DNA of 64,000 nucleotides, taken from contig JAPKMT010000006.1 of the NCBI GenBank assembly GCA_026645735.1, forward strand, positions 1 to 64,000, given 5' to 3'. The translations under genes and the position numbers were made by a program. Below, in pieces: positions 31,001 to 41,933 of the stretch; the first letter of the stretch is position 1; each line of letters begins with the position of its first letter. Below the pieces are notes generated by a model that was not told the DNA's origin, searched no databases, and saw only the letters and a list, made by a program, of their open reading frames with translations. This stretch comes from Flexilinea sp. Lineage in GTDB: Bacteria; Chloroflexota; Anaerolineae; Anaerolineales; Anaerolineaceae.

Positions 31001-32315
31001 CACGCCGATACAAGTCATTCAGATCGGATGTGGCAAAACGCCCGCCGTCCAATTGAACCATCGGCCGTAAGTCCGGAGGAATCACAGGCAGTACCGTCAG
31101 GATCATCCATTCCGGATGATTCTTGGAAGCACGGAATGACTCCACCACTTTCAAGCGGGAAGTCGCTTTTTTCCGTTTCTGTTTACTCTTGGTGGTTCGG
31201 ACTTCAGTCCACAAATCTTCGGATAATTGGTCCAGATCCAGTCGCTTTAAAATATCATAGAAAGCTTCAGCCCCCATATCCGCACGAAATACCTGGCCCC
31301 AGCGTGATTTTAATTCGCGATAGGAGGTTTCGCTCAGGAAGGTGAACGGCTGGAGATCCTGCAGTTCATCCCGTAATTTTGAATTTTGGCTCTGCGATTC
31401 CGTGGATTGATCCGCAAGCTGGTTGCGAAGCGCTTCCATCTGTTCCTCGGCTTCAGCTCTGACCTGCTGTTTATCCATATCCAGCCGTTCGATATCTCGC
31501 TGGAGTTGACCTTTGAAATCGCTTTCAATCGTATCCAGTTTTTCTTTGACGGCTTTCTGAATCTTGGAGATGTGCTGATTAGCGACAGCTTCTCCGACGG
31601 AGGCAATGGTAATATTCGCAGAATTGAAATAGACATCAGCCTTCAAAATCTGTCCGATTTTCTCTTGCAGATCCGCTTCCAGCCGTTGTCCTTCTTTCAT
31701 GACAGGATCTAATTTCTGGGTGATCTGCTCCTCGGCATTTTCCATCAATGCATCGCGTTGTTCCTGGATTTGGGCGATCTTTTTATCTCTGCCGGCTTTC
31801 ACTGCCAGGATTTTCTGGTTAATTTCCTGTGCAAATTCTTTTTCGGTTCCGGATATCTCATCTTCCAGGCGGCTTAACGCTTTTTGACGGGCATCTTCAT
31901 CCACATAGGTCACAATATATTGAGCAAAGTAAAGAACACGATCGAGATTCCTGCGCGAAATATCCAAAAGGAGTCCGAGATAGGATGGAATCCGGCGGGT
32001 ATACCAAATATGCGCAATCGGGGTGGCCAATTCAATATGTCCCAAACGTTCACGACGGACAGCCGAACGGGTTACTTCAACACCACATTTATCACAGATG
32101 ATTCCCTTATAACGGGGATTTTTATATTTTCCACAATAGCATTGCCAGTCGCGTGTTGGGCCGAAAATTGCTTCACAAAATAATCCATCTTTTTCTGGTC
32201 GCAAACGGCGATAGTTTATCGTTTCGGGTTTTAATACCTCACCGTGAGACCAGCTCCTGATTGTCTCCGGCGAAGCCAAACTGATACCTAATGCAACTAA
32301 ACCTTTGGTTTCCAC
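28089..32315 (-). CDS. rpoC: DNA-directed RNA polymerase subunit beta'
   Basis: 1408 aa; [22 protein letters not shown] zinc site, [16 protein letters not shown] active site. Confidence 0.97.
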   Translation of the reverse strand: METKGLVALGISLASPETIRSWSHGEVLKPETINYRRLRPEKDGLFCEAIFGPTRDWQCYCGKYKNPRYKGIICDKCGVEVTRSAVRRERLGHIELATPIAHIWYTRRIPSYLGLLLDISRRNLDRVLYFAQYIVTYVDEDARQKALSRLEDEISGTEKEFAQEINQKILAVKAGRDKKIAQIQEQRDALMENAEEQITQKLDPVMKEGQRLEADLQEKIGQILKADVYFNSANITIASVGEAVANQHISKIQKAVKEKLDTIESDFKGQLQRDIERLDMDKQQVRAEAEEQMEALRNQLADQSTESQSQNSKLRDELQDLQPFTFLSETSYRELKSRWGQVFRADMGAEAFYDILKRLDLDQLSEDLWTEVRTTKSKQKRKKATSRLKVVESFRASKNHPEWMILTVLPVIPPDLRPMVQLDGGRFATSDLNDLYRRVINRNNRLKRLLELGAPDVIVRNEKRMLQEAVDSLIDNSQRGKALSRRGRRELKSLSDMLKGKKGRFRRNLLGKRVDYSGRSVIVVGAKLKLYQCGLPKTMAKELFHPFLVSRLVEKGFATNVKGANRIIERNRPEVWEVLADVIGERPVLLNRAPTLHRLGIQAFEPVLIEGNAIQLHPLVCTAFNADFDGDQMAVHVPLSEKAVEEARTLMLASKNLLKPADGEPIISPSKDMVLGVFYLTMDMDGDHRGDGRAFYSIDEVQYSYDMDLIDLHAKIKFQVETYYDTDGKRLPQPETRLVDTTAGRVIFNNILPPEMRFKNVILDKGAIKDLISEVYQVCDQEVTTEVADSIKDIGFEYSMRSGSTIAVSDITIPDTKDTMLADADSEVDQINRQWRRGLLTEQERNDRTIDVWQDTTAKIAKEVRNNMDPQGNMAVMANSGATKGGFGPIAQLAGMRGLMADPSGRIIRLPIKSNFREGLDALEYFISTHGARKGLADTALRTADAGYLTRRLVDVAQDLIINDEDCGTEEGIWIRRADDVAKQAYSERVFGRLTAERVVDPITGEIIAEKGDIVDHTLAKKISASNVQELKVRSPMTCELKHGICSKCYGLDLGRGKMVELGQAVGTVAAQSIGEPGTQLTLRTFHSGGVAQGGDITTGLPRVEELFEARRTPKGEAVITQLEGTAKIIQSDKYSDLRTVRVDHSELVSDVYEVPSGWTQKVTDEQQVNLGDVLAENGETTITAAHTGRIRIEENKVIVTYEKQESEEYDIPTTARMIIKDNQHVTVGQPLTEGSLNPHTVLKLNGRDACQMYILTEIQRVYRAQGQNINDKHFEVIIRKLLGKVQVTRSGDSPYLPMDVVDRLRFREMNQSLEAEGKNPAKAVEVLLGVTKASLSTDSWLSASSFQHTIKVLASAAIAGTKDPLFGLKENVIIGKLIPAGTGFVHGRFAFEDEIDQSTIISNLPSE

Positions 32316-32684
32316 GAATATTCCTCCCGATTCTTTATGCTGTTACACTCAATCCATGCATTCAAGCGCATAAGATTTTCCTCATGCGCAAAACATAAGT
32401 TTCATACATTTTTGGCCAAAAAAGCAATTGAGCCGAAGAATTATTATATCATAGAACGATAGCTGATTTTTCATCGCTGAAAAAAAATTACACGGATCGT
32501 TAACTCAAATGGTTTCCTTTCATTATGGAAAGAATGAATGCCATCTTCAGATCAGATGATTTCAGCAGGTGCAATTAAATTCAGTAATCCGGAGGATGAG
32601 GATTAGTATTATTTTTTCAATTTATCCGAAAAACAAGTCTATATTTTTTTAGATACTGACCTGAAAATGCTATGGATTGGTAAT

Positions 32685-34256
32685 TCATGTGCATGGGTTC
32701 AAATCGGCCGGTTCAAAAATACTAACCCGATTTCGTCCGCTATTTTTCGCCTGGTACAGCGCCTGATCAGCATCTCGAAGCAATTTTTCAAGCGAGACAT
32801 TTTTGAGACATTGATGGCTGACCAGTCCAAAGCTTGCTGTCACCCGGACCTCGTCAGGCAATCCTTCAAAGATCATATTTTCGATAATACTTCGAAGACG
32901 TTCTGCAAGCTGCTGCCCCATTTCCAAAACCGTCTCGGGCATCAGAATCACAAATTCTTCACCGCCGAACCGGCCGATAGCATCGGTTTTTCGCAGTTCA
33001 TTCTGGCAGGTTGATGCAACTTTTTTCAGGACGATATCTCCTGCAAGATGGCCATACACGTCGTTAATGCGTTTAAATGAATCCAAATCAAAGATCATCA
33101 ATGAAAAATTACCACCATATCGTTCTTGACGAGCCATTTCCTGTTCAACAAGCCAGAAAAAATGACGGCGGTTAAAAACGCCGGTCAGATTATCATGAGT
33201 AGCCAGGATTTGAAGTTTGTCCAACAGTTTTTTCTCTTCTGTATAATGATACAGTGTAATGATTTCACCAATCAAATGATGATTTTGATCACTCAGATTG
33301 GTCTTTTTGATCCGATAAAATTCAGCATTTTCACTTTTAAGAACGGTAATATTATTCTGATCAACTGGCGCATTTTGAATAACTTCCATCATCGCAGGGT
33401 ATTGAGAAAACTCATCCACCGCATTTTTTCCAATCGACTGGTTGTTGAGATTTGGAAAAATTTCTTTTAGCTGACGGTTAAAATCGATAATCATGCCTAA
33501 TTTGTTCACAACTAGCACTCCATCCCGCATTCCGTCAAAAATTACATCGCGTGCTAAAGGGACCAGTGTCAGCATGTTCCGTTTGAATAAACCGACAGCA
33601 ACAATCAGTGCTGTAACAATGCAGCCAAAAGGGGCCAAATCCAACCCTGAAGGGGACAATCCAAAAACATACAGCAAACCGCTGATCCAGGGGACAAAGG
33701 AGCTGGCCCAGATCAGGACGGATTGACGCCGCAGTTCCGGAGAAGTGCTTACGATCAGCTTCGTAAACAACAAGGTACTGATTATCAAGAGGGAACTGAG
33801 ATAAATAACGGATACAACCATCAGGACGGTAAAATCATAGGAAAAAATTGGAAATGGACCAATCCAGGTAAAGCGCGGGTTTTTATGCAAAATATTAAAA
33901 CCGCCCAGGGTAAGAGCAGCCAAAATCACAAAAACAGGGATTACAAATAAAAGATAGATGCGTCTTTTTGAAATCCATTTCCCATTTCCAGTTTGATGCA
34001 ATGTAAAAAGAAACCAGAATGGCGCTGCAGTCTGAATACCAAAATGCTCAAATCGAACCCAAAACATGATTTGCGATAAGGAATTGCTGGATAATTCCAG
34101 GGCATAACCAAAACTGTAAATGGTCAGAGACAACAAACATCCTGATAAAAATAAGGAAGATTTCGCGCTGACCTTTCTGCGAAGAAACGTAATGGCAGCA
34201 AATATCGCCAGGAATCCGGAGGAGATGATCAGGAGAAAGATGACGAAGTTCCGCAT
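32685..34256 (-). CDS. HisKA_7TM-like + PAS + GGDEF diguanylate cyclase
   Basis: RKTDAIGRFGGEEF; start shares nucleotide with upstream stop (TAATG). Confidence 0.88.
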   Translation of the reverse strand: MRNFVIFLLIISSGFLAIFAAITFLRRKVSAKSSLFLSGCLLSLTIYSFGYALELSSNSLSQIMFWVRFEHFGIQTAAPFWFLFTLHQTGNGKWISKRRIYLLFVIPVFVILAALTLGGFNILHKNPRFTWIGPFPIFSYDFTVLMVVSVIYLSSLLIISTLLFTKLIVSTSPELRRQSVLIWASSFVPWISGLLYVFGLSPSGLDLAPFGCIVTALIVAVGLFKRNMLTLVPLARDVIFDGMRDGVLVVNKLGMIIDFNRQLKEIFPNLNNQSIGKNAVDEFSQYPAMMEVIQNAPVDQNNITVLKSENAEFYRIKKTNLSDQNHHLIGEIITLYHYTEEKKLLDKLQILATHDNLTGVFNRRHFFWLVEQEMARQERYGGNFSLMIFDLDSFKRINDVYGHLAGDIVLKKVASTCQNELRKTDAIGRFGGEEFVILMPETVLEMGQQLAERLRSIIENMIFEGLPDEVRVTASFGLVSHQCLKNVSLEKLLRDADQALYQAKNSGRNRVSIFEPADLNPCT

Positions 34257-35848
34257 TATGAACACTCTCTTTCCGAAGCATCTGTGTCTATCTGCTGGAA
34301 AATCCGGGTGCAATTCCTCCCGGCTTCTTTTGCCTGATACAGTGCCTGATCAGCGGATCGCAACAGGTCTTCCAAATTTTCTGACATCTGATTATCATAA
34401 TTGACGATACCAAAACTTGCTGTGACATGCAAATTTTTTTCAATAACGCTGAAATTCAAAGCCTCAATAGATTTTCGGATTCTTTCAGCCATACAAAATC
34501 CATTTTTCGTATTGGTTTTTGGAAGCAGAAATATGAATTCCTCACCGCCAAACCGGCCAAACAAGTCGTTTTCGCGCAAAGATTTCTTGCATTCAGCCAC
34601 AATTTTCTTTAGAACAATATCACCGTTGATATGACCGAACTGGTCATTGATCTTTTTGAAATGGTCCAAATCAAAAATAATCAGCGAAAAACAACCGCCA
34701 TAGCGTTTTATCCTGCAAATCTCTTTTTCGGCTGATTGTAAAAATGACATGCGATTTTTAATTCCGGTTAATTCATCAGTCTCAGCAAATTCTTCCAGTT
34801 TTTTCAGCAGGTTTTTTACTTCAGTGATCAAGCTGAATTTGATGATGAAACCCGCCGGTTGGTCATTCGTGTTTCTTAAGATACTTTTTTTTACCTGATA
34901 GTACTCGGTTTTTCCTTCATGGATCATGATTATTTCTGTATCCACGATCTGTTGGTCTTCCCAAAGAATTTTCATTTCCGGATGTTTTTCGAATATTCTG
35001 AAGGCATATTCGCCGATGCAGGTCCGGTTTAGTGCAGGAAAAATCTGGCTCATTTGAGAATTCAGATCAATAATCTGTCCTTCCTGATTGAGGACCAGCA
35101 TGCCATCCCGCATTCCATTAAAGATAATATTTCGCGCCAATGGGACTATCGTCAAAATATTTTGTTTAAGGAAGCCATAGGACAACAGCAAAGCACTGAG
35201 GGAGAAGGAAAAAGGAGTTAAATCCAGATTGTAAGGAGAATTTCCTGTATTGTAGATCAATCCGGACAGAAATGGTATGAAAATCGCAATCATGAACAGG
35301 ATGGATTGTTTTCTTAAAGCTGGCGTTGATCCAAACATCATCCGTACAATCAGAACTGCGCTGCTAATTAATAATGAATAAATATAAACCAAAGCCAGTT
35401 TCATCCAAATTGTCTGTTCATAATGAAAAATCGGGAACGGACCAAACCAGACAAAGCGGGGATTTGCATGCAGCATATTCTGTTTACCCAAAGTCATCGC
35501 GAATAACAGGTTGATGGCAGGAATGATAAGAAAGAACAGGTACCTCCTGTTTTGAATCCATTTTTCATTATGAGAGTGGCATAGTGTAAATAAGAACAGA
35601 AATGGAGCAATCATTTGGATTCCAATATGTTCAAAACGGACCCAATACAGGATCCCTTCCAACGAGTTACTGGACAATTCCATGGCATATCCCATTCCAT
35701 AAATTGAGATCGAAATCATACTTAGGGAGAGGAAAACCGCAGATTGTCCGGAAATCTTGCGTTTGTTAAATGAGATCATGGCTAACCAGATCATGGCTAA
35801 CGAAAAAATCATCAAGCTGATGATTACCAGGAATCGCATTGTCTGCAT
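34256..35848 (-). CDS. 7TM + GGDEF diguanylate cyclase
   Basis: RENDLFGRFGGEEF; paralogous to both neighbours. Confidence 0.88.
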   Translation of the reverse strand: MQTMRFLVIISLMIFSLAMIWLAMISFNKRKISGQSAVFLSLSMISISIYGMGYAMELSSNSLEGILYWVRFEHIGIQMIAPFLFLFTLCHSHNEKWIQNRRYLFFLIIPAINLLFAMTLGKQNMLHANPRFVWFGPFPIFHYEQTIWMKLALVYIYSLLISSAVLIVRMMFGSTPALRKQSILFMIAIFIPFLSGLIYNTGNSPYNLDLTPFSFSLSALLLSYGFLKQNILTIVPLARNIIFNGMRDGMLVLNQEGQIIDLNSQMSQIFPALNRTCIGEYAFRIFEKHPEMKILWEDQQIVDTEIIMIHEGKTEYYQVKKSILRNTNDQPAGFIIKFSLITEVKNLLKKLEEFAETDELTGIKNRMSFLQSAEKEICRIKRYGGCFSLIIFDLDHFKKINDQFGHINGDIVLKKIVAECKKSLRENDLFGRFGGEEFIFLLPKTNTKNGFCMAERIRKSIEALNFSVIEKNLHVTASFGIVNYDNQMSENLEDLLRSADQALYQAKEAGRNCTRIFQQIDTDASERECS

Positions 35849-36015
35849 TTTATATTCAGATCCGTATCAGGTTTTTTTGTACATTCATGTATGAAAAGAT
35901 TAAACCAGATTATTATATCTTGCATCAGGAGAAACATAAAAGAAACATACAACAAACAGCAATTCCTATGAAAATAGAATTCAATTTTCATTATCGGATG
36001 TGTAATTTCTTTCAT

Positions 36016-36060
36016 CTGCTATTCAAAATATGGATATGCTTTTCGAATAGAGAGAGAAAG
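36016..36060. repeat. half copy of MITE-like element (long end)
   Basis: CTGCTATTCAAAATATGGATATGCTTTTCGAATAGAGAGAGAAAG. Confidence 0.55.
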
Positions 36061-36156
36061 TATATTTTTCACATACTTTTCTGAGGGATGCCTTCCTTTT
36101 TTATTTAGTGTTCCGCGGCAGTTGATCGATTCAACAAAATGCATCCATGGGATCCA

Positions 36157-37722
36157 TTATGCTGTGACTTCTATTGGATAAGAACACACGCAATTGCGTC
36201 CTGAGGATTTCGCCTTATATAAAGCCTGATCCGCCGCACGCAGCATTTCTTCCAGTTTCATAGAATTCTGGTCTTCATTGCTGGTAATACCAAAACTGGC
36301 GGATATTTTTAGATCAATGTCTATTGCGAGAAATGAGATGTTTTGTATGGCAATGCGCATCCGCTCCGCAAATAACTGCCCTTCTTCCAAATTCGTCTCA
36401 GGCAGCAAAAAGACAAATTCTTCGCCTCCAAACCGCCCGAAGATATCTGAGCCCCGAAGGCAATCTTTGCATGTTTGCGCGACCGTCTTCAAAACAACAT
36501 CACCGGCAAGATGTCCGTACTCATCGTTGACATGTTTAAAATGATCAAGGTCGAAAATGATTAGTGAGAAAATTCTTCCATAGCGCAATGACCGATTAAT
36601 CTCGACTTCAGCCAACTCAATAAATCTACGGCGGTTATTGACGCCGGTAAGCTGATCGTGTGTGGCGAATTCCTCTAATTTATTCATTAATTCTTTGATT
36701 TCTGTATATAAATAAAAAGTGACTACTGTTCCCAACAGTTTTCCGCTGCGATCCTTCAGCTCCGACTGGTTCACCTGATAGTAATGAGTGATCCCGTTTT
36801 GACAAACTGTGATTTCTGTTTTTTTTATATCAGTTTTTTGCAGCAGCTTTTGAACGTCCGAATGAGCTGAAAACTCACCCGTAGCCAGTTTCCCGACAGA
36901 ATTGTGATTGACAAACGGAAAGATTTCAGTCAGACGATAGTTAAAATCAATGATTTGCCCATTCAGGTTGATTACAAGCGCAGCATCGCGCATCCCATCA
37001 AAAATCAGGTTTCTTGCCAGGGGGACAACCGTCAGAATGTTGTACTTGATGATTCCAATGGAGGCAATGATACCGCTGATTGTGAACGCCAATGGCGCAA
37101 TGTCAAGGTCATACAGAGAATAGCCAAAATAATAAACGAGTTCAGATGCCCAGGGGATAAACGCGCTGAGCCACAAGATTAACGTTCGAGATCTTAATGC
37201 CGGGGCAGAGCGAATCATCAGCATGGTTAATAAGAGGAAACAGATCAGGACCAGCAGACTCATGTAAACCACGGCGATCGCCATGATCGGGGTTGGATCA
37301 TAATCAAAAATCGGCATACCTTGAATCCAATTGATTCTTGGATTCAGGTGCATCCAATTGCGGTTTCCAAGTGTCTGACTGCTGAAGTAGAAAAACAGGG
37401 ATATCCCATACAGGCAAATTTTTGTGTAAGTATTCACCCATCTGTGATGTCCGGTCTGGTACAAAACGAAAAAAAACCAGAATGGAGCGAGAAACTGTAT
37501 TCCGATATGCTCAAAACGAACCCAAAAAATTACTTCATCCAGCGTATTGCTGGATAATTCAAAAGCATAACCAAAACAATAGATGGCTGTCGCTACCAGG
37601 CAAAATGTCAGATAAAGCGGTGATTTTCCGACAATTTTGCGCTTTGAAAAAGTGATACGCGCTAAAAAAACAAGAATGAATGTGGAGAGGAATAAAACTG
37701 TAACCATTATGAAGCGGACCAT
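36157..37722 (-). CDS. 7TM + GGDEF diguanylate cyclase
   Basis: RGSDIFGRFGGEEF; paralogous to preceding two. Confidence 0.88.
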   Translation of the reverse strand: MVRFIMVTVLFLSTFILVFLARITFSKRKIVGKSPLYLTFCLVATAIYCFGYAFELSSNTLDEVIFWVRFEHIGIQFLAPFWFFFVLYQTGHHRWVNTYTKICLYGISLFFYFSSQTLGNRNWMHLNPRINWIQGMPIFDYDPTPIMAIAVVYMSLLVLICFLLLTMLMIRSAPALRSRTLILWLSAFIPWASELVYYFGYSLYDLDIAPLAFTISGIIASIGIIKYNILTVVPLARNLIFDGMRDAALVINLNGQIIDFNYRLTEIFPFVNHNSVGKLATGEFSAHSDVQKLLQKTDIKKTEITVCQNGITHYYQVNQSELKDRSGKLLGTVVTFYLYTEIKELMNKLEEFATHDQLTGVNNRRRFIELAEVEINRSLRYGRIFSLIIFDLDHFKHVNDEYGHLAGDVVLKTVAQTCKDCLRGSDIFGRFGGEEFVFLLPETNLEEGQLFAERMRIAIQNISFLAIDIDLKISASFGITSNEDQNSMKLEEMLRAADQALYKAKSSGRNCVCSYPIEVTA

Positions 37723-37854
37723 ATTCTTATTCCTCCTTTTCGTATGAATTACGTTTCAATAGTGGATGAAAAACTTTTTTATAACACATGAACCAGTGCC
37801 CGGATCTTTTTCTTTTCCAAATCAATAAACGTTAAGAAGAACAAATGACTGGTA

Positions 37855-39243
37855 TTAATAATAGGGAGCCTCAAATGTAAACGTGGAGCCTTTTCCGAGT
37901 TTGCTTTCAATGTCCAATCTGCCCTTGTGCAGCTTTGCGACATACCTTACGAATTGTATCCCATTAATGATAGTCGATTCTGATCCTTCCATTGTAGAAA
38001 CCGCTTCATCAAATATTTTTTGAATATCAAGAGGCGAAATTCCTATGCCATCATCTTGAACGCTCAGAATCCAGGAATCAATCTCATACTTTAAATCGAT
38101 TTTAATCGGTTTGCTTTCGATCTTTGAGTAACGAATCGCGTTATCCACCAGATTGTAAACAGCCATGGTAAGAAGCCAGGCATCCCCGATGATCTTGCCG
38201 GTTTGTGACCGGCTGCCTTCAATTTTATCAATTTCAAAAAGGATATCCAGTTTTTTCTTCTTGGCAATTGGTTTCAAATCGTAGATCACTTCTTTGACGA
38301 TATCGCCGATCAAAATCGTTTCAAAGATGCCTTCATGAGAATTTTTGAAATGATTTATATGTTTTTTCTTATATCGAACGACCGTTGCAAGCCGGCGCAG
38401 TTCAACTTCAGCCATCCCTCGATAGTTGGTTTGCAGCAGATTCAGCTCTCCCGCGGTATTGAGCAGGTCCAAGGTGCCATTCACTTTCTGAATCAGCATT
38501 TCGATGTAATCCAGCTCGTTTGTATTGAATACTACCTGAGAAACTGTTTCTTCCTTGGGTTGAAATAAAAATAGTTTTCCGGTTTTTCCACCCGGGAACT
38601 TTATTTCATGCAATTCACAATGGTATAGATCAAAGAGATCTTGAAAATCGGAATCTGAAGACAATCCTGATCGGATCATCTGAATCACTTTCTCTTTGAA
38701 ATGCATCGCTTCAAAGAGAGGATTGGAGATGCTGATCTGATCGGGCTGGATCACGATGAATGCCGGAGTGTTTAACTGTTCCAGAAAATCGGAATAGCGG
38801 CTGGCAATAATCTGAATTCCAAAATCATTTTTTAGATCATTCGTAATAATTTCAGTGATCCAATCGCGAAAGTTTCCAAATAAAATCTGAGTTCGTTCGT
38901 TAAAATCCTTTTCAGCAAAACATGCCCAAAAACAGCCGCAATATCCAAATTCAGAGCGAATTGGCGAAAAAATTGCAGCCGAATTTTCAACCGAAAGGTT
39001 GGACAATAAACGCGATTGTTCTACGGAAGGGATGATAATGGTGGATTGGCTTTTCATGATCCGATAAAACTGATAATCGGTCTCCAAAAAAGCTTCATTG
39101 TTTTTTCCAAAAAACCAGGTTTTAATTTCTTCTTCGTTGATTTGGCCAGTCTTTTCATTCAAGATTAAACGAATAGAGATCGGGTTGAGAAATTGTGTTG
39201 TATCCAAAGCAGCTTTTAACTTCTTATCCGTTTCTTTTTGCAC
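37855..39243 (-). CDS. sensor histidine kinase-like protein (HATPase)
   Basis: N-box DNAIRYS, G1 box DDGIGIS; no convincing H-box histidine. Confidence 0.78.
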   Translation of the reverse strand: MQKETDKKLKAALDTTQFLNPISIRLILNEKTGQINEEEIKTWFFGKNNEAFLETDYQFYRIMKSQSTIIIPSVEQSRLLSNLSVENSAAIFSPIRSEFGYCGCFWACFAEKDFNERTQILFGNFRDWITEIITNDLKNDFGIQIIASRYSDFLEQLNTPAFIVIQPDQISISNPLFEAMHFKEKVIQMIRSGLSSDSDFQDLFDLYHCELHEIKFPGGKTGKLFLFQPKEETVSQVVFNTNELDYIEMLIQKVNGTLDLLNTAGELNLLQTNYRGMAEVELRRLATVVRYKKKHINHFKNSHEGIFETILIGDIVKEVIYDLKPIAKKKKLDILFEIDKIEGSRSQTGKIIGDAWLLTMAVYNLVDNAIRYSKIESKPIKIDLKYEIDSWILSVQDDGIGISPLDIQKIFDEAVSTMEGSESTIINGIQFVRYVAKLHKGRLDIESKLGKGSTFTFEAPYY

Positions 39244-39324
39244 GCTTTTTTCCCGTATTGTGGATTTTATTCTCTTGATTCAATATATTGATCAGCCATT
39301 CGAACTGTTTATTTTATTCTATTC

Positions 39325-39447
39325 CAGCAATTCGAAATTTGGAAATGTTTTCCGAATAAAGAAAGGAAATTTGTTGTTCATATGGTTTTGCTAGAAGCGC
39401 AAAACCATATGAACAACAAAGAATTCTTTTTATATATCGAATTACTA
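39325..39447. mobile_element. MITE-like palindromic element, copy 7
   Basis: CAGCAATTCGAAATTTGG...CGAATTACTA; hairpin 39370-39420; perfect 9-bp direct repeat ATTCTATTC at 39316-39324 and 39448-39456. Confidence 0.9.
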
Positions 39448-39450
39448 ATT

Positions 39451-40128
39451 CTATTCCTGATATTTGATTAAAGATAGTATTTTCTGGACAACCTGCTCCT
39501 GGTTAATTTGATCTGTTTCGATCAGAATGGCATCTTCAGCTGCTTTTAACGGAGCAAGAACACGCGTTGAATCGATCTCATCACGTTTCATTATATCCAT
39601 CAAAATTTCGTGAAAATCGGCAGTCATTCCTTTCCGAATATTTTCCTGATATCGTCTTTCTGCCCGTTTTTCAGGAGATGCCAGTAAATAGATTTTTAAA
39701 GGTGCATCCGGCATCACCACCGTTCCGATGTCGCGGCCAACCATCACAACGTTTCCCAGCAAGCCAATTTTCCGTTGTTTTTCTGTCAGGATTTTTCGCA
39801 CTCCGGGATACGATGCAACAATCGAAACGTTCTTGTCAACTTGAGGGGAGCGTATGGCCTGGTTGACCGGTTCTCCGGATAAAAGAACTTCAGTTTCATC
39901 TTTTTCCGTATTGACACGCAGTGTAATCTCCATCTCCTTTGTAATTGCTGTAACATCTTCTTCATTCGCAACGTCTCCCAATTTTTGGAGCGCTACATAA
40001 GTAGCCAGCCGATACATCACACCTGTATCAAAGAACAGATAGTCCAGTTTTTTTGCCAATAATTTTCCAACAGAGGTTTTTCCTGAAGCAGCAGGACCGT
40101 CAATGGCTATTTGCTGTGGTCTTATCAT
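39451..40128 (-). CDS. cmk: cytidylate kinase
   Basis: IAIDGPAASGKTSVGKLLAKKL, GRDIGTVVMPDAPLKIYLLASPEKRAERR. Confidence 0.94.
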   Translation of the reverse strand: MIRPQQIAIDGPAASGKTSVGKLLAKKLDYLFFDTGVMYRLATYVALQKLGDVANEEDVTAITKEMEITLRVNTEKDETEVLLSGEPVNQAIRSPQVDKNVSIVASYPGVRKILTEKQRKIGLLGNVVMVGRDIGTVVMPDAPLKIYLLASPEKRAERRYQENIRKGMTADFHEILMDIMKRDEIDSTRVLAPLKAAEDAILIETDQINQEQVVQKILSLIKYQE

Positions 40129-40142
40129 AAAATCCTTCCTTT

Positions 40143-41912
40143 CTACTCTTGTGAGATCTCAGTAATCCAGCGGGGTTCCTGCCAGAAACTCAGCATGAAA
40201 GGATTCCCTTTCGACTGCCGATACAACATCCATCTTAGCCAATCCGCCAAAGTGAAAGAATTCCATTCATCCTGAGTTTTCCACTTCAATGGCATCCCGA
40301 TGAAATCCTTTTTCAGATCATCTGGCACCCCATCAGTTGTTATAACATAAGACGGTCTTTCTGTCTGCGGATTGAGAGAATCAGCAAACTGAATGGATGG
40401 GTTATTGCGCAATTCCCAAATCAGCATCGGCTCATCTACATTCAGTATAAGACCATTTGCACCTTCTATAAATCCGCTTTCTTTTAAGCCAATTTCATGG
40501 ATCAGATCCACTGCCAGCGAATTTATCTGGTTTGTTTGTGCACCTAATGCTAATTCGTGTCGGTTATAGATTTTTTCTCTGGAGAAATCTTCCTGGTTGT
40601 ATCGGAAACCGGCTGCTGACCAGGAATTCGCCACCACACTGCAGAACCAGATGATCAGAAAGCCGAAGCTAAAACTCGACCAAATTTTTTTGGGGCTGAA
40701 GTAATTCAGCAGGTACGGGAAAAAAATACCGAAAATAATCAGGCAAATTCCAATAATGATTAAATATCCCTGAAACCGGGTCAGCGAAATCGTTATCCAT
40801 TGTTGATTCCATTGAAAAGAAACGGGAAGAGAAAGATCACCCAGTTGCAGCAATTCTGAAATTCGAAAAATCAGGAAACAATAAAGGCAGGGCAATATGA
40901 TTATCGCAAGTAATGAATAAATATTTTTTTCAATCCGAATCTTACCTGACAGGTCGATTAAGATATCGGCGCTCAAAATACTAAGTGGAAGACTGATCCA
41001 GGCCAGCAAGAGAATTCCCTGTCGAAATAATTCCAACAGGAGAGCAAAGGTCAGTAAAATGAGCAATGGTATGATTGCAGAAAACTGTTTTGATCGAAGG
41101 GATTGAATAAATTTCAGTAATAGCAACAGCAGCATAAAACCAAAGTAAAAGATACAACCCATTAGAACCGGTATCAGTCCCACCACTTCTGGTGCCGAAG
41201 TCGTATTGGCAGAAAAACCGGACAGGATACCTTCTCCTATCGCGTTAAGACCTTGCGGAAATCGGAAGAATCCAATACTGAACAAAAGGAAACTGACTGC
41301 CAAAAGAATCAGGTTTTTTACAGAAATTGAATCCTTAATCGAATCAGGAAACGTTTTTCGATGCGAAAAAACGAGGTAGATCAGCAAGCAAACCATCATA
41401 GCGAGGGCAGCCGGCCAAAACCGTTCTCCGCCAGTCATGGCTAGCGCTAATAGTATAATGCCAGGCGTGATTCTTTTTTGATAAAAGGCAGCCATCGCAA
41501 AAAACAAAAGGCAAATCACGATAATCACAGAATCGGCGGTCTTTGACCAGGCGATTCCCACCGGATCGATTGCCACGAAAAAAGTCAATAGGGCTGTTTT
41601 ATGAAATCCAATTTTTTGTTGAAACAGCATCGGCAAAAAGACCAGCAGAAATCCCATAATCGCCGGAAATACGCGTGCAGTAAACTCATTCGCACCAAAA
41701 AAGAAAAAGTTAACTGAGGTTACAAAAACATATAGCGGTTGTTGAATCTGAAAATCAGGATCTCCTTTGATTGCTGACAGAGATTGCAGTGCCAGCCGGG
41801 CTTCATTTTCAGACAACGCTGCCGATCCAAGTCCGATGAACCGCAAAATAAATGCCGCCAGAATGATTAAAACATAAAAAAGGAAATATCTTTTTTGATC
41901 GGTGTTATCCAT
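40143..41912 (-). CDS. PMT/ArnT-like membrane glycosyltransferase family protein
   Basis: 589 aa polytopic; FIGLGSAALSENEARLALQSL near N-terminus. Confidence 0.65.
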   Translation of the reverse strand: MDNTDQKRYFLFYVLIILAAFILRFIGLGSAALSENEARLALQSLSAIKGDPDFQIQQPLYVFVTSVNFFFFGANEFTARVFPAIMGFLLVFLPMLFQQKIGFHKTALLTFFVAIDPVGIAWSKTADSVIIVICLLFFAMAAFYQKRITPGIILLALAMTGGERFWPAALAMMVCLLIYLVFSHRKTFPDSIKDSISVKNLILLAVSFLLFSIGFFRFPQGLNAIGEGILSGFSANTTSAPEVVGLIPVLMGCIFYFGFMLLLLLLKFIQSLRSKQFSAIIPLLILLTFALLLELFRQGILLLAWISLPLSILSADILIDLSGKIRIEKNIYSLLAIIILPCLYCFLIFRISELLQLGDLSLPVSFQWNQQWITISLTRFQGYLIIIGICLIIFGIFFPYLLNYFSPKKIWSSFSFGFLIIWFCSVVANSWSAAGFRYNQEDFSREKIYNRHELALGAQTNQINSLAVDLIHEIGLKESGFIEGANGLILNVDEPMLIWELRNNPSIQFADSLNPQTERPSYVITTDGVPDDLKKDFIGMPLKWKTQDEWNSFTLADWLRWMLYRQSKGNPFMLSFWQEPRWITEISQE

Positions 41913-41933
41913 CGTTTCGCTTTCGTATCATTC

